Source of the DNA: Blastocatellia bacterium
GTDB lineage: Bacteria > Acidobacteriota > Blastocatellia > Pyrinomonadales > Pyrinomonadaceae
NCBI GenBank assembly: GCA_016789265.1
Contig: JAEUQK010000010.1
Coordinates: 1-64,000, forward strand
Reading direction: 5' to 3'
Length of the DNA stretch: 64,000 bases
The notes under the pieces were generated by a model. It was not told the origin of the DNA. It was given only the letters and a program-made list of their open reading frames with translations, and did not search any database. Shown here one piece after another: positions 8,493 to 17,636 of the stretch. Each line of letters begins with the position of its first letter. Position 1 is the stretch's first letter. The position numbers and the translations under genes were made by a program.

Positions 8493-9053
8493 ATGTCACG
8501 AGTAGGAAAAAAACCGATCACGATCCCGGCGGGCGTTACCGTCAACATCGGTGATGAAAGTCTCGAGGTAAAGGGCCCTAAGGGTACGCTGAACACGCCG
8601 ATCCCAACAGGTGTCTCATTCAAGCAGGAAGAGGGTTCGCTTGTAGCTATGCGTGAGGGCGATGATCAGGCAGCGTTTCATGGCCTGGCACGAGCCTTGG
8701 CCAATAACGCGGTTGTTGGTGTAACCGAAGGATTTAAGAAGGAAATGGACCTTGTAGGCGTAGGTTATAAAGCCGACGTTCAGGGCAAGAAGATCGTTTT
8801 CGCACTTGGATATTCGCACCCGATCGAGTACGCATTGCCGGACGGTATCGAGGCTAAGGCCGAACGCGTCAACACGAAAGCTTCGATCAATCAGTATCAG
8901 CTGACACTCACGCTGACCGGTATCGACAAACAGAAGCTTGGCCAGGTCGCGGCGGAACTAAACCGCCTGCGTAAGCCTGATGCGTACAAAGGCAAGGGAC
9001 TTCGTTACGCAGACAAGAAGTATAAATTGAAGCCCGGTAAGACCGGTAAGTAG
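8493..9053 (+). CDS. rplF: 50S ribosomal protein uL6
   Basis: 186 residues from ATG 8493 ([33 protein letters not shown]), the family N-terminus. The open frame extends back to 8430, but that part is repeat sequence. The C-terminal domain shows [16 protein letters not shown] and the conserved [32 protein letters not shown]6 lies at the base of the L7/L12 stalk near the sarcin-ricin loop. Confidence 0.97.
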   Translation: MSRVGKKPITIPAGVTVNIGDESLEVKGPKGTLNTPIPTGVSFKQEEGSLVAMREGDDQAAFHGLARALANNAVVGVTEGFKKEMDLVGVGYKADVQGKKIVFALGYSHPIEYALPDGIEAKAERVNTKASINQYQLTLTLTGIDKQKLGQVAAELNRLRKPDAYKGKGLRYADKKYKLKPGKTGK

Positions 9054-9062
9054 GTTTGAGAT

Positions 9063-9470
9063 ATGGCACAGAAGAAGAAAGCAGAAATTCGCCGGGCGGT
9101 CCACGGCCGTATCCGCAAGAAAGTCCGCGGGACGACCGCGCGGCCGAGGCTTGCGGTCTATCGCAGCCTTAACCACATATACGCTCAGGTCATTGACGAC
9201 GATAACGGCAAGACCCTTGCGACCGCGTCCACGACCGAAAAGGCACTAGCCGGCAGCACGGGCGGAAATATCGAAGCCGCGCAGCGAATTGGTAAAGTGA
9301 TCGCCGAGCGTGCGTTGGCGGCAGGTGTCTCAAGCGTGGTCTTTGACCGCGGCGGTTACGTATATCACGGACGTGTTAAGGCATTGATCGATGCAACGCG
9401 TGAGGCTGGGCTAAATAAGAACGAGGCGTCTGCAGAGCAGGTAACGGAAGATAACAGTAATGAAAGCTAA
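9063..9470 (+). CDS. rplR: 50S ribosomal protein uL18
   Basis: 135 residues. The L18 core is clear ([42 protein letters not shown] and [41 protein letters not shown]). A 17-residue Glu/Asn/Ser-rich tail follows ([18 protein letters not shown]). It binds 5S rRNA. Its end overlaps the start of rpsE by 11 bases, suggesting coupling. Confidence 0.97.
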   Translation: MAQKKKAEIRRAVHGRIRKKVRGTTARPRLAVYRSLNHIYAQVIDDDNGKTLATASTTEKALAGSTGGNIEAAQRIGKVIAERALAAGVSSVVFDRGGYVYHGRVKALIDATREAGLNKNEASAEQVTEDNSNES

Positions 9471-9966
9471 ACAGAGAATTTCTCCGAGCGGTCTGATACT
9501 GAAGGACCAGTTGATCTCGATCAACCGCGTAACGAAAGTCGTTAAGGGCGGTAAGAACATGTCGTTCGCAGCGCTCGTTGTTGTAGGCGACGAAGCGGGA
9601 CACGTTGGTTTTGGTACCGGAAAGGCTAAGGAAGTGCCGAACGCGATCAAGAAAGCGGTTGAGGCGGCTAAAAACAATCTTATCCGTGTTCCACTCATTG
9701 AAGGTACGCTGCCGCATGAGTTGATCGGCGAATACGGCGCAGGCCGAGTGCTTCTCAAACCGGCGGCCGAAGGTACAGGCGTTATTGCGGGCGGAGCCGT
9801 TCGCCTCGTGCTTCAGGCACTTGGCGTGCACAATGTCCGCACGAAGATCCTCGGATCGAGCAACAACCACAATGTGGTCCGTGCAACGTTCAACGGCCTG
9901 ATGCGCATGAAGGATCCGCTCGAAGTGGCTCGCCTGCGCGGCAAGCAGGTCGAGGAATTGGTGTAA
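9460..9966 (+). CDS. rpsE: 30S ribosomal protein uS5
   Basis: 168 residues, normal length. It contains [59 protein letters not shown] and [43 protein letters not shown], typical S5 double-stranded RNA-binding and S5 domains. It sits at the mRNA entry site and affects decoding fidelity. Its ATG lies inside rplR. Confidence 0.98.
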   Translation: MKAKQRISPSGLILKDQLISINRVTKVVKGGKNMSFAALVVVGDEAGHVGFGTGKAKEVPNAIKKAVEAAKNNLIRVPLIEGTLPHELIGEYGAGRVLLKPAAEGTGVIAGGAVRLVLQALGVHNVRTKILGSSNNHNVVRATFNGLMRMKDPLEVARLRGKQVEELV

Positions 9967-9973
9967 AGAGTTC

Positions 9974-10030
9974 AGAGTGCGCGATTCATCGCGTAAACCT
10001 CTGATCACGACGCGATAAATCGCGTGCTCT
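9974..10030. repeat. AGAGTGCGCGAT-type palindromic repeat, copy 3
   Basis: AGAGTGCGCGAT at 9974 pairs approximately with ATCGCGTGCTCT ending at 10030. Two inner hairpins are visible, GCGAT-TC-ATCGC and GCGAT-AA-ATCGC. It belongs to the family seen at 1186-1230 and 6197-6239 and occupies the rpsE-rpmD spacer. Confidence 0.65.
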
Positions 10031-10040
10031 AACAAAGATC

Positions 10041-10244
10041 ATGGTAAAGAAAACAGAAAATTCGGCGGGCGGAACTATCACGATCCAGTATTACCGGAGT
10101 TCGATCGGTTACGCGAAGAACCAAAAAGCGGTGGTTTCAAGCCTCGGTATCACGAAACTGAATCAAAAGGTCACGCGCCCGGATACGCCGGCAATGCGCG
10201 GGATCGTTGCAAAGGTTCCGCATTTGCTGCGAATCGTTGAATAG
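10041..10244 (+). CDS. rpmD: 50S ribosomal protein uL30
   Basis: 67 residues. The single L30 domain is visible: TITIQYYRSSIGYAKNQKAVVSSLGITKLNQKVTRPDTPAMRGIVAKVPHLLRIVE, including the conserved KVPHLL end. A short N-terminal segment precedes the first strand. The position between rpsE and rplO is the canonical spc order. Confidence 0.96.
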   Translation: MVKKTENSAGGTITIQYYRSSIGYAKNQKAVVSSLGITKLNQKVTRPDTPAMRGIVAKVPHLLRIVE

Positions 10245-10249
10245 GTATT

Positions 10250-10340
10250 TTGACCATAGAGGGCACAGGGAGCACAGATCTCGTTGGGTTTTATTGTTCT
10301 GTGGACTTTGTGTCCTCTGTGGTAACAAGTTCCTTTAGAG
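10250..10340. repeat. Degenerate palindrome built from CATAGAGGGCACAGGG / CCTCTGTGGT words
   Basis: The rpmD-rplO spacer has a left arm ACCATAGAGGGCACAGGGAGCACAGA and a right arm TCTGTGGACTTTGTGTCCTCTGTGGT that are approximate inverse complements. Each arm is built from tandem CACAG/CTGTG words. Non-coding. Confidence 0.65.
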
Positions 10341-10350
10341 GGAAATAGAA

Positions 10351-10824
10351 ATGGCACTTTCATTGAATAACCTGAAGCCGGCACCGGGTTCAACACATAA
10401 GAAAAAGCGCGTAGGACGCGGACCGGGCTCAGGCCTCGGGAAAACATCGGGACGCGGACACAAGGGCCAGAAATCACGTTCGGGCTACAGCAGCCGTCCG
10501 GGATTTGAAGGCGGACAGATGCCTTTGCAGCGACGTCTGCCGAAACGCGGATTTACGAACATCTTCAAGAAGCAGTGGATAGAGATCAGCCTCGCCAAGA
10601 TCGAGGCCAATTTCAACGCCGGCGATGAAGTCACCCCTGAGATCCTTCATGATCGCGGACTCATAAAGAAAGCGAAACATGACCTCGTGATCCTTGGCAA
10701 TGGCGACATCACCAAAGGTCTGAAGATCTCTGCTCACCGCTTTACCAAGACGGCAAAGGACAAGATCGAAAGAGCCGGCGGTTCGGCAACAGAGATCGTA
10801 AAGGTAGCCGAAGCTGCGGCGTAA
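10351..10824 (+). CDS. rplO: 50S ribosomal protein uL15
   Basis: 157 residues. The glycine-rich basic N-terminus is diagnostic ([61 protein letters not shown]). The C-terminal globular part shows [32 protein letters not shown]. It is an assembly protein of the 50S subunit. It is immediately upstream of secY, as usual. Confidence 0.98.
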   Translation: MALSLNNLKPAPGSTHKKKRVGRGPGSGLGKTSGRGHKGQKSRSGYSSRPGFEGGQMPLQRRLPKRGFTNIFKKQWIEISLAKIEANFNAGDEVTPEILHDRGLIKKAKHDLVILGNGDITKGLKISAHRFTKTAKDKIERAGGSATEIVKVAEAAA

Positions 10825-10827
10825 GAG

Positions 10828-10910
10828 TGGACTGTGGACAGTGATCGGCGGTCAGTATGCTCAGTCCGATCACATCCGCTGACATCCGGCCAGCGACAAT
10901 TGACCACTAA
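10828..10910. repeat. Degenerate palindrome built from GGTCAGT / ACTGACC words, copy 1
   Basis: The rplO-secY spacer carries GTGGACTGTGGACAGTGATCGGCGGTCAGTATGCTCAG on the left and CGCTGACATCCGGCCAGCGACAATTGACCAC on the right, an imperfect inverted repeat. The same word family fills the rpoA-rplQ spacer (17033-17105) in a cleaner form. Confidence 0.6.
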
Positions 10911-10916
10911 AACGAT

Positions 10917-12335
10917 ATGGAGAAGTTTTTAAACGCCGTACAAAACATGTTCAAGATCCCGGAGCTGCGGACACGGATCTTGTTCACGCTCGGGATGCTT
11001 GCTGTCTATCGCTTCGGCGCACACGTCACGGCCCCCGGCATCAATAAGGACCAGCTCCAAAGGGTTTGGAATGACGTCGCAGGAACATTGCTGGGCGTTC
11101 TTGATCTCTTTTCCGGAGGTAACTTTCGGACGATCTCGGTCTTTGCACTTGGCGTGACGCCTTATATCACTGCGTCGATCATCATGCAGCTGATGCCTGT
11201 TCTTTCACCTGCGGTCAAGAAGATACAGGAAGAAGGAGAAGTGGGCCGTCAGAAGATGAATCAATGGACGCGGTATCTGACCGTCGTGCTTTGTTCGGTA
11301 CAGACCTTTTTTGTTGCAACATGGCTTAGCCGAAACGCGATCATACCTGACACTTGGGCGGCAACTCTTATGATCGTCGTAACGCTCACCACGGGTACGA
11401 TCTTCGTGATGTGGCTCGGTGAACAGATCACTGAACGCGGTGTTGGAAACGGGATCTCGCTGCTGATCTTTGCGGGTATCGTTATTGGGCTTCCCCGAGG
11501 AGTGCTGCAAGTTTCCGAACGTGTGCGTGCGGGCGACGCGATGCAGACTCTCGGCGTGATCTTCCTGGTGGTAGTTATAGTCGCGTTGATCGCCGTTATC
11601 GTTTACGTGGAATCTGCCAGACGAAAGATCGCGATCACTTATGCGAGCCGTCGGGTTGGCGGCCAGACATTTCGTGGTCAGGAAACGAGCCTTCCGTTGA
11701 AGATAAACATGGGCGGCGTTATTCCGGTCATCTTTGCTTCATCGGTTTTGGCTATGCCGCAGACACTGTTCGCGGCGTTTCCTCCGGCACAAGGGGACAC
11801 AACGTCTGCATGGGCGAAGATCCACACTTTCTTCCAGCAGTTCCACGGCGGCGACCCATATTACGAACTTGTGTTCTTGTCGCTTATCGTTATCTTCACG
11901 TTCTTTTACATCACGATCGTTTTCAATACGGACGAGGTTTCGGACAATCTTCGTAAACACGGCGGTTTTATCGCGGGTATTCGCCCCGGTGCTCCGACAG
12001 CCGAGTATCTGAACACGATACTCACGCGTTTGACCGCGGTAGGAGCTTTGTATCTCGCGTTGGTCGCGTTCATTCCTCAGCTTCTACTGAGTGGTTTCAA
12101 GGTGGCACGACTTCCGTTCATTGGGGACAGGCTTGACGCGTTCCTTACCGCAACTCCGGGTTTGAGCTGGATTCCGACCGGGTTAGGCTACCAGTTCTTC
12201 TTCGGCGGAACATCGCTTTTGATCCTTGTCGGCGTGGCTATGGACACGGTCGCACAGATCGAAGCACAGCTCGTGATGAGGAACTACGAGGGATTTTTGG
12301 GTGCAGGCTCGCGACTTCGCGGCCGCCGCAGCTAG
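10917..12335 (+). CDS. secY: Protein translocase subunit SecY
   Basis: 472 residues, ten predicted membrane spans. Landmarks are the first span with RILFTLGMLAVYRFGAHVTAPGI, the plug region LLGVLDLFSGGNFRTISVFALGVTPYITASIIMQLM, the cytosolic loops with EGEVGRQKMNQWTRYLTV, and the C-terminal loop DNLRKHGGFIAGIRPGAPTAEYLNTILTRLT with the functional arginine region. It forms the protein-conducting channel with SecE and SecG in the inner membrane. Spc-operon position between rplO and adk. Confidence 0.98.
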   Translation: MEKFLNAVQNMFKIPELRTRILFTLGMLAVYRFGAHVTAPGINKDQLQRVWNDVAGTLLGVLDLFSGGNFRTISVFALGVTPYITASIIMQLMPVLSPAVKKIQEEGEVGRQKMNQWTRYLTVVLCSVQTFFVATWLSRNAIIPDTWAATLMIVVTLTTGTIFVMWLGEQITERGVGNGISLLIFAGIVIGLPRGVLQVSERVRAGDAMQTLGVIFLVVVIVALIAVIVYVESARRKIAITYASRRVGGQTFRGQETSLPLKINMGGVIPVIFASSVLAMPQTLFAAFPPAQGDTTSAWAKIHTFFQQFHGGDPYYELVFLSLIVIFTFFYITIVFNTDEVSDNLRKHGGFIAGIRPGAPTAEYLNTILTRLTAVGALYLALVAFIPQLLLSGFKVARLPFIGDRLDAFLTATPGLSWIPTGLGYQFFFGGTSLLILVGVAMDTVAQIEAQLVMRNYEGFLGAGSRLRGRRS

Positions 12336-12339
12336 TTAT

Positions 12340-12420
12340 TGAAACTGCAACGCAACAAAGAACACGAAGGGAAGCCCATTGCTTCTTGCTTTGTGTTCTT
12401 TGTGACTTTGCAGTGAGAGA
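12340..12420. repeat. Degenerate palindrome built from CAAAGAACAC / GTGTTCTTTG words
   Basis: The secY-adk spacer has GCAACGCAACAAAGAACACGAAGGGAAGC and, inverted, GCTTCTTGCTTTGTGTTCTTTGTGACTTTGC. Pairing is imperfect but extends over about 28 bp around a short centre. There is no T-tract. It separates secY from the adk start by 90 bases. Confidence 0.65.
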
Positions 12421-12425
12421 TTCGA

Positions 12426-13070
12426 ATGAACAAGATCATAGTTTTGATCGGTGCGCCCGGAGCAGGAAAAGGGACGCAGGCGAGACTCTTACAGGAACGC
12501 CGCGGTATTCCGCAGATCTCGACCGGGGATATGTTCCGCGAAATGAAAACGCTGGATACGCCGCTTGCACGCGAGGTGCAGGAGATAATGGCGTCCGGCA
12601 AACTTATTTCGGACGAAATTACTTTCAAGATCGTTCAGGACCGAACATCTCGGCCCGATTGCCAAAACGGTTACGTGCTCGATGGTTATCCTAGAACTGC
12701 GGTACAGGCCGAACAGCTCGAGAGTTTAGCGACTGAGCAGACAAAGATGATCCATGCGATCGAGGTTGACGTTCCGCGCGAAGAGCTTATGCGGAGATTG
12801 ACCGGACGTCGATCTTGCCCGGTTTGTGGGGAGATATACAACGTCTTCTCAAAGCCGCCGAGAGCGGAGGGCGTTTGCGATGAACATCCGGAGGCTTTGT
12901 TGATCCATAGGGCGGATGACAATGAAGACAGTGTCTCTACCAGGCTGGCAACTTATGATGAACTGACCAAACCGCTGATAGACTACTATCAAAATTCAGG
13001 AAGACTGACGAGGATTGATGGTACCGGCGAACTCGAAGAAATATACGCCGCATTGGATAAGCTCATTTGA
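12426..13070 (+). CDS. adk: Adenylate kinase
   Basis: 214 residues, the long form with a LID domain. P-loop GAPGAGKGTQ at residues 8-17, then ISTGDMFRE and DGYPRT. It converts ATP plus AMP to two ADP. The LID carries CPVCGEIYN and, after about 16 residues, CDEH, so a Cys-x2-Cys...Cys-x2-His zinc site is plausible; Gram-positive enzymes use four Cys or three Cys and an Asp. The secY-adk-map order is typical of the spc/alpha junction. Confidence 0.97.
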   Translation: MNKIIVLIGAPGAGKGTQARLLQERRGIPQISTGDMFREMKTLDTPLAREVQEIMASGKLISDEITFKIVQDRTSRPDCQNGYVLDGYPRTAVQAEQLESLATEQTKMIHAIEVDVPREELMRRLTGRRSCPVCGEIYNVFSKPPRAEGVCDEHPEALLIHRADDNEDSVSTRLATYDELTKPLIDYYQNSGRLTRIDGTGELEEIYAALDKLI

Positions 13071-13145
13071 GTGGGATAGATGGTTCGGGGATCGATACTT
13101 GGCGGCATATTGAGTGCGACTGCATCGGTCTTATTCGGAAGTAGA

Positions 13146-13964
13146 ATGATCATTGCTAAATCGCAGAAGGATATGGAGAAGATGCGTGCTGTCGGCGAGC
13201 TTATAGCCGAGGTGCGTGAAACTCTCCGTGCGATGGTCAAACCTGGTGTGACCACTCTCGAATTGAATGTCGCAGCCGAGAAGATGATGCGCGATGCAGG
13301 TTCGATACCGACGTTCATCGGTTACAAGCCGCACGGGATGGTACCGTTTCCTTACGCTATCTGTGCCTCGGAAAACGAGAAGATAGTGCACGGGTTTTCA
13401 AACGAGACGCCGTTGAAAGAGGGAGATATCATTTCGCTCGATATGGCCTGTACACTCAACGGATTTGTGGGCGACACGGCGATGACCGTACCGGTTGGGG
13501 AAATAAGCGACGAGTTGAAGCAGCTTATTCGGGTAACAGAAGAGTGCTTGGCGTTAGGGATCGAACAATGCTGGCCGAACAAGCGGGTCGGAGACATCGG
13601 GGCTGCTATCCAGGCGCATGCGGAAAAATATGGCTACGGAATTGTCCGCGACTACACCGGCCACGGTATAGGCCGGTCGATGCATGAGGCTCCGCAAATA
13701 CCTAATTACGGGCGTCCGGGAACACGTGAAAAGATCCGAGCGGGTTATTGTTTCGCGATAGAGCCGATGTTGAACATTGGAACACCGGAAACAAGGACGC
13801 TCGATGATAAATGGACGGTGGTCACTAAAGACGGAAAACCCTCTGCCCATGCAGAACATACGATCGCTGTGACGGCTGAGGGGCCCGAGATACTGACCTT
13901 GACCAAGGAGCAAAAGAGGTCGCTTGGGGGAAATTCTGCCGCAAAATCGGCCGTGCAAACTTGA
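13146..13964 (+). CDS. map: Methionine aminopeptidase, type I
   Basis: 272 residues from ATG 13146 (MIIAKSQKDMEKMRAVGELIAEV), matching the family start. An in-frame ATG at 13080 would add a 22-residue hydrophobic leader that the family lacks, so it is less likely. Metal ligands are seen in DMACTLNGFVGDTAMT, YTGHGIGRSMHEAPQIPN, FAIEPML and HAEHTIAVT. It removes the initiator methionine from nascent proteins. It has the usual position before infA. Confidence 0.95.
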   Translation: MIIAKSQKDMEKMRAVGELIAEVRETLRAMVKPGVTTLELNVAAEKMMRDAGSIPTFIGYKPHGMVPFPYAICASENEKIVHGFSNETPLKEGDIISLDMACTLNGFVGDTAMTVPVGEISDELKQLIRVTEECLALGIEQCWPNKRVGDIGAAIQAHAEKYGYGIVRDYTGHGIGRSMHEAPQIPNYGRPGTREKIRAGYCFAIEPMLNIGTPETRTLDDKWTVVTKDGKPSAHAEHTIAVTAEGPEILTLTKEQKRSLGGNSAAKSAVQT

Positions 13965-14031
13965 AAAACCACGGCTGAGGCGATAACATTAGAAGTTTGT
14001 CCAACTCAATAGCAGTTGGCCTTTAGCACGT

Positions 14032-14253
14032 ATGTCTAAAGAAGAAGCCATTGAGGTGACGGCCACCGTGCTCGAAACGCTCCCAAATGCGATGTTCAAG
14101 GTCGCGGTTGACGAGAATAAGCACGAAGTTTTGGCTCACATCTCTGGCAAGATGAGGAAGAATTTTATACGAATCCTTCCGGGCGATAAGGTCCTTGTTG
14201 AGCTTTCGCCATATGATCTGAAACGGGGCCGCATTACGTATCGGTACAAATAA
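14032..14253 (+). CDS. infA: Translation initiation factor IF-1
   Basis: 73 residues, a single OB-fold. The sequence [73 protein letters not shown] matches IF-1 along its whole length. It blocks the A-site during initiation. It sits between map and rpmJ, as is common in many phyla. Confidence 0.97.
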   Translation: MSKEEAIEVTATVLETLPNAMFKVAVDENKHEVLAHISGKMRKNFIRILPGDKVLVELSPYDLKRGRITYRYK

Positions 14254-14267
14254 AGGCGGTAAATGTT

Positions 14268-14381
14268 ATGAAAGTACGTCCATCAGTTAAAAAGATCTGT
14301 GATAAGTGCAAGGTCATTCACCGCAAGGGAGTGGTTCGTGTGATCTGTGATAATCCGAAGCATAAACAGCGTCAGGGATAA
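14268..14381 (+). CDS. rpmJ: 50S ribosomal protein bL36, zinc-binding type
   Basis: 37 residues from ATG 14268 to TAA 14379-14381. It reads [20 protein letters not shown] then [17 protein letters not shown]. The zinc ligands Cys11, Cys14, Cys27 and His32 are all present, so this is the C-plus form. It lies 14 bases after infA and 15 before rpsM, the standard location. It helps fold 23S rRNA near the GTPase centre. Confidence 0.97.
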   Translation: MKVRPSVKKICDKCKVIHRKGVVRVICDNPKHKQRQG

Positions 14382-14396
14382 GGTTTAGGAGAAGAT

Positions 14397-14780
14397 ATGG
14401 CTCGTGTAGCAGGTGTAGATTTGCCGCCCAACAAAAGGGCAGAGATAGGGTTGACGTATATTTACGGGGTCGGAAGATCACGTGCCATCGACATCCTCGG
14501 CAAAGCAGGGGTTGACGGCGGAGCGAAGATCCGGGATCTGAGCGAAGATGAACTTAATAAGATCCGTGCCGTTCTCGATACGGAAGGCGAGATCGAAGGC
14601 GACCTCCGCAAGCGGGTTCAAATGGACATCAAGAGATTGATGGACATCGGTTGTTATCGCGGCCTGCGTCATCGCAGAAGCCTGCCTGTTCGCGGACAGC
14701 GGACCTCGACCAACGCGCGTACGCGGAAAGGACCGCGAAAGGCTGCTGTCGCTAAAAAGAAAGCACCTGGCAAGAAGTAA
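14397..14780 (+). CDS. rpsM: 30S ribosomal protein uS13
   Basis: 127 residues. N-terminal [34 protein letters not shown] and C-terminal [43 protein letters not shown] are typical. It contacts P-site tRNA and the 50S head bridge. It is the first ribosomal gene of the alpha operon; the GGAG in TTTAGGAGAAGAT is a strong ribosome-binding site. Confidence 0.98.
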   Translation: MARVAGVDLPPNKRAEIGLTYIYGVGRSRAIDILGKAGVDGGAKIRDLSEDELNKIRAVLDTEGEIEGDLRKRVQMDIKRLMDIGCYRGLRHRRSLPVRGQRTSTNARTRKGPRKAAVAKKKAPGKK

Positions 14781-14797
14781 GTAATTGAATTTTTGAT

Positions 14798-15196
14798 ATG
14801 GCAAAAGCACCAGCAAAAAAGAAGACTTTTAAGAAGAAAGAGCGAAAGAACATACCCTTTGGGATCGTTCATATTTCGGCTTCGTTCAATAATACGCTGA
14901 TCTCGATCACCGATACGCAGGGCAATCTAGTGGCTCAGTCCTCGTCCGGTGCCCGCGGTTTCCGCGGTTCTCGGAAAGGCACTCCGTTTGCGGCCCAACA
15001 AGCTGCAGGCGAGGCGGCCCGCAAGGCATCCGAAGCCGGAATGCGAGAGGTTGAGGTCCGTGTTAAAGGACCCGGAGGCGGCCGTGAATCTGCGATCCGC
15101 GCGATCGCCCAGGCTGGTATCCGTGTGAATTCGATACTCGATACCACACCGATCCCGCACAACGGCTGCAGGCCGCCGAAACGTCGCAGAGTTTGA
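14798..15196 (+). CDS. rpsK: 30S ribosomal protein uS11
   Basis: 132 residues. Conserved regions are [49 protein letters not shown] and [43 protein letters not shown]. It forms part of the platform near the mRNA exit. It follows rpsM by 17 bases. Confidence 0.98.
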   Translation: MAKAPAKKKTFKKKERKNIPFGIVHISASFNNTLISITDTQGNLVAQSSSGARGFRGSRKGTPFAAQQAAGEAARKASEAGMREVEVRVKGPGGGRESAIRAIAQAGIRVNSILDTTPIPHNGCRPPKRRRV

Positions 15197-15279
15197 TCTT
15201 GTTGAATTCAATTATCGAAAGGATGAAGGGTCTAACGATCTGTAAACTTTTCCGCGATTAGCGGAGGCAGAAAAATATT

Positions 15280-15912
15280 ATGGCTAGATATAGAGATGCG
15301 GTGTGCCGTCTGTGCCGCCGAGAAGGTGCAAAGTTATTCCTTAAGGGCGACCGTTGTTTTAAGCCCTCATGCGCGATCGAAAAGCGCGGCACAAACCCGC
15401 CGGGACAGCACGGTGCGGCTCGACGCAAGATGCTCGCAGGCTACGGCCAGCAGCTTCGCGAAAAGCAGAAGGTAAAGCGAATTTACTTTATTCTCGAAAA
15501 GCAATTCCGAAATTATTTTGAAAAGGCCCTTCGCCAAAAAGGCGTTACTGGCGAAAATCTGTTGTTCATGCTCGAGAAGCGTTTGGACAACGTGGTCTAT
15601 CGCGCCGGTTTTACGACCTCGCGTCGACAGGCACGCCAGATCGTCAATCACGGTCACATCTTTGTAAATGGCCGAAAGGTCAATATTCCTTCATTCCAGG
15701 TGAAGGTAGGTGACGTTATCACGGTAAAGGAAAAGTCGACAAAGAACCCTCACGTCGAGGGCGCATGGTCGACCGCCGCAGGCCGAGGACGGCCGGCATG
15801 GATAGCGCCGCAAGGGCAGGATCTGTCGGTTGCGATCGCCACATTGCCGACAAGACAAGATATCGACGGCAACATCAACGAGCAATTGATCGTTGAACTT
15901 TACAGCAAGTAG
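15280..15912 (+). CDS. rpsD: 30S ribosomal protein uS4, zinc-binding type
   Basis: 210 residues. The N-terminus carries [23 protein letters not shown], four cysteines (9, 12, 26, 31) in the pattern of zinc-binding S4. The S4 RNA-binding domain follows ([47 protein letters not shown]). It is a primary 16S rRNA binder and often an autoregulator of the alpha operon. The upstream spacer holds a small CCGC/GCGG hairpin. Confidence 0.98.
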   Translation: MARYRDAVCRLCRREGAKLFLKGDRCFKPSCAIEKRGTNPPGQHGAARRKMLAGYGQQLREKQKVKRIYFILEKQFRNYFEKALRQKGVTGENLLFMLEKRLDNVVYRAGFTTSRRQARQIVNHGHIFVNGRKVNIPSFQVKVGDVITVKEKSTKNPHVEGAWSTAAGRGRPAWIAPQGQDLSVAIATLPTRQDIDGNINEQLIVELYSK

Positions 15913-16015
15913 TAATTGGCAGGGTTGGCCGAAGTATCCGGGAGTTAGAAAGTTCGTTCTTGCTCGCTAGTCCCGGGGACAACGCCAACTCTTGGATCAT
16001 TTTAAAAAGAACATT

Positions 16016-17032
16016 ATGACAACAAGCAGCAACTGGACAGATTTTCAAATGCCGAGTCGTCTTAACGTCGAGACGGAGACGCTAACAGAGCGTTATGGCA
16101 AATTCTATGCTCAGCCATTCGAACGGGGATTCGGCACGACGATCGGGAACTCGATCCGTCGCGCACTTCTGTCTTCGATCGAGGGCGCGGCGGTCACAGC
16201 CGTCAAGATCGAGGGCGTCGAGCACGAGTTTTCGCCGATCAATGGAGTTGTCGAAGACGCGACTGACGTGATCCTTAACCTCAAACAAGTTCCGTTCAAT
16301 CTTCACGGGGGCGGACCGAAGACGCTGACCATCTCCAAGAAAGGCAAAGGCGAAGTTACCAGCGGGGACATTCAGGCGGATGGCGATGTTGAGATATTAG
16401 ATTCAACGATCCATATCGCAACGATCAGCGGTTCCGGTTCGTTTAACGTTGAGATGAGATTAAAGCGAGGCCGAGGTTACGTTTCGGCAGAGCTGAACAA
16501 CGACGAGGATCTTTCTGTAGGATATATTCCGGTCGATTCCGTCCACTCGCCGATCAAAAAGGTCAACTATACCGTCGACAAGACACGTCAGGGTTCTAAT
16601 ACCGAATTCGATAAACTCGTGATCGAAGTGTGGACCGATGGTTCCGTAAAGCCGGAAGATTCGATCGGCCTTGCGGCAAAGCTTGTGAAGGATCACATGT
16701 CTATCTTCATCAATTTCGAAGAAGAAGAAGAAGAATACAAATACGAGGACATCGCTCGCCCGCCGCTGATGCGGAACGATCTTCTCGACAAACCGGTCGA
16801 TGAACTCGAGCTTTCCGTTCGGTCATACAACTGCTTAAAGAATGCAGATATCCGTTCGATCCGCGATCTTATCAAAAGGAGCGAAAAAGACATGCTTCAT
16901 ACCAAGAACTTTGGTAAGAAGTCGCTCACGGAGATCAAGGATCTGCTGCACGGCATGGGCCTCGACTTCGGAATGGATTTTGACGAACAGGGCAATCCGA
17001 TCCCTGGTTCGGGCGGAAGAGATCTAGACTAG
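16016..17032 (+). CDS. rpoA: RNA polymerase alpha subunit
   Basis: 338 residues from ATG 16016 ([19 protein letters not shown]). A TTG at 15992 in the same frame is possible but has no ribosome-binding site. The N-terminal dimerisation domain has [39 protein letters not shown]. The C-terminal domain has [48 protein letters not shown], which binds UP elements and activators. It sits in the alpha operon between rpsD and rplQ. Confidence 0.98.
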   Translation: MTTSSNWTDFQMPSRLNVETETLTERYGKFYAQPFERGFGTTIGNSIRRALLSSIEGAAVTAVKIEGVEHEFSPINGVVEDATDVILNLKQVPFNLHGGGPKTLTISKKGKGEVTSGDIQADGDVEILDSTIHIATISGSGSFNVEMRLKRGRGYVSAELNNDEDLSVGYIPVDSVHSPIKKVNYTVDKTRQGSNTEFDKLVIEVWTDGSVKPEDSIGLAAKLVKDHMSIFINFEEEEEEYKYEDIARPPLMRNDLLDKPVDELELSVRSYNCLKNADIRSIRDLIKRSEKDMLHTKNFGKKSLTEIKDLLHGMGLDFGMDFDEQGNPIPGSGGRDLD

Positions 17033-17105
17033 TGGTCGGTGGTCAGCGGTCAGTGGTCAGATCTGATCGCCACTGGTCGCTGGCCACTGACAGCTGACCA
17101 CAATA
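17033..17105. repeat. Degenerate palindrome built from GGTCAGTGGTCAG / CTGACCAC words, copy 2
   Basis: Directly after the rpoA stop comes GGTCGGTGGTCAGCGGTCAGTGGTCAG. After a short centre (ATCTGAT) comes CGCCACTGGTCGCTGGCCACTGACAGCTGACCAC, its imperfect inverse. Each arm is 3-4 tandem copies of a GGTCAGt/c word. This is the clearest example of the spacer repeat class in the window. Confidence 0.75.
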
Positions 17106-17108
17106 GAT

Positions 17109-17612
17109 ATGAGACATTTAAAAGCACATCGTAAATTGGGAAGGACGACGGAGCATCGGATGTCGATGCTCAGAAATCTGGCGACCTCGCTGATCAATGC
17201 CGACAAGGATTACATTGTGACGACCGTCGCAAAGGCCAAGGAACTTCGTCCTTTCGTTGAGAAAGCGATCACACTCGCAAAAAAGGCCCAGTCACTTTCC
17301 GGTGAAGGTGCAAACGTCAAAGAGGTACATCTTCGTCGTCAGGCTGCCAGGTTCTTCCATGCCGGCAACAGCACGTTCAAGGTCGCGTCCAGCCGTTTCC
17401 GTGGAAAAAAAGGTGTTGAAAAAGAGCCGATCGAAAGGACTGCCGGCGTCAAGGCGGTGCAGCGGCTGTTTGGTGAACTTGGTGCACGATATAAGGACCG
17501 AAACGGCGGTTACACCCGCGTCATACGCCTTGGGCGACGCAGCGGCGACAACGCGGAAATGGCAGTGATCGAACTTGTTGACAATCCCCGCGAACTTGCT
17601 GCGAAGGGCTAA
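17109..17612 (+). CDS. rplQ: 50S ribosomal protein bL17
   Basis: 167 residues. It begins MRHLKAHRKLGRTTEHRMSMLRNLATSLI, the L17 hallmark, and has KELRPFVEKAITLAKKAQ and GARYKDRNGGYTRVIRLGRRSGDNAEMAVIELV near the end. It is longer than the 120-residue minimal form but within the range of other phyla. It ends the alpha operon and is followed closely by accB. Confidence 0.97.
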   Translation: MRHLKAHRKLGRTTEHRMSMLRNLATSLINADKDYIVTTVAKAKELRPFVEKAITLAKKAQSLSGEGANVKEVHLRRQAARFFHAGNSTFKVASSRFRGKKGVEKEPIERTAGVKAVQRLFGELGARYKDRNGGYTRVIRLGRRSGDNAEMAVIELVDNPRELAAKG

Positions 17613-17636
17613 CCTTTGGATAGGAGGGACCTCACG

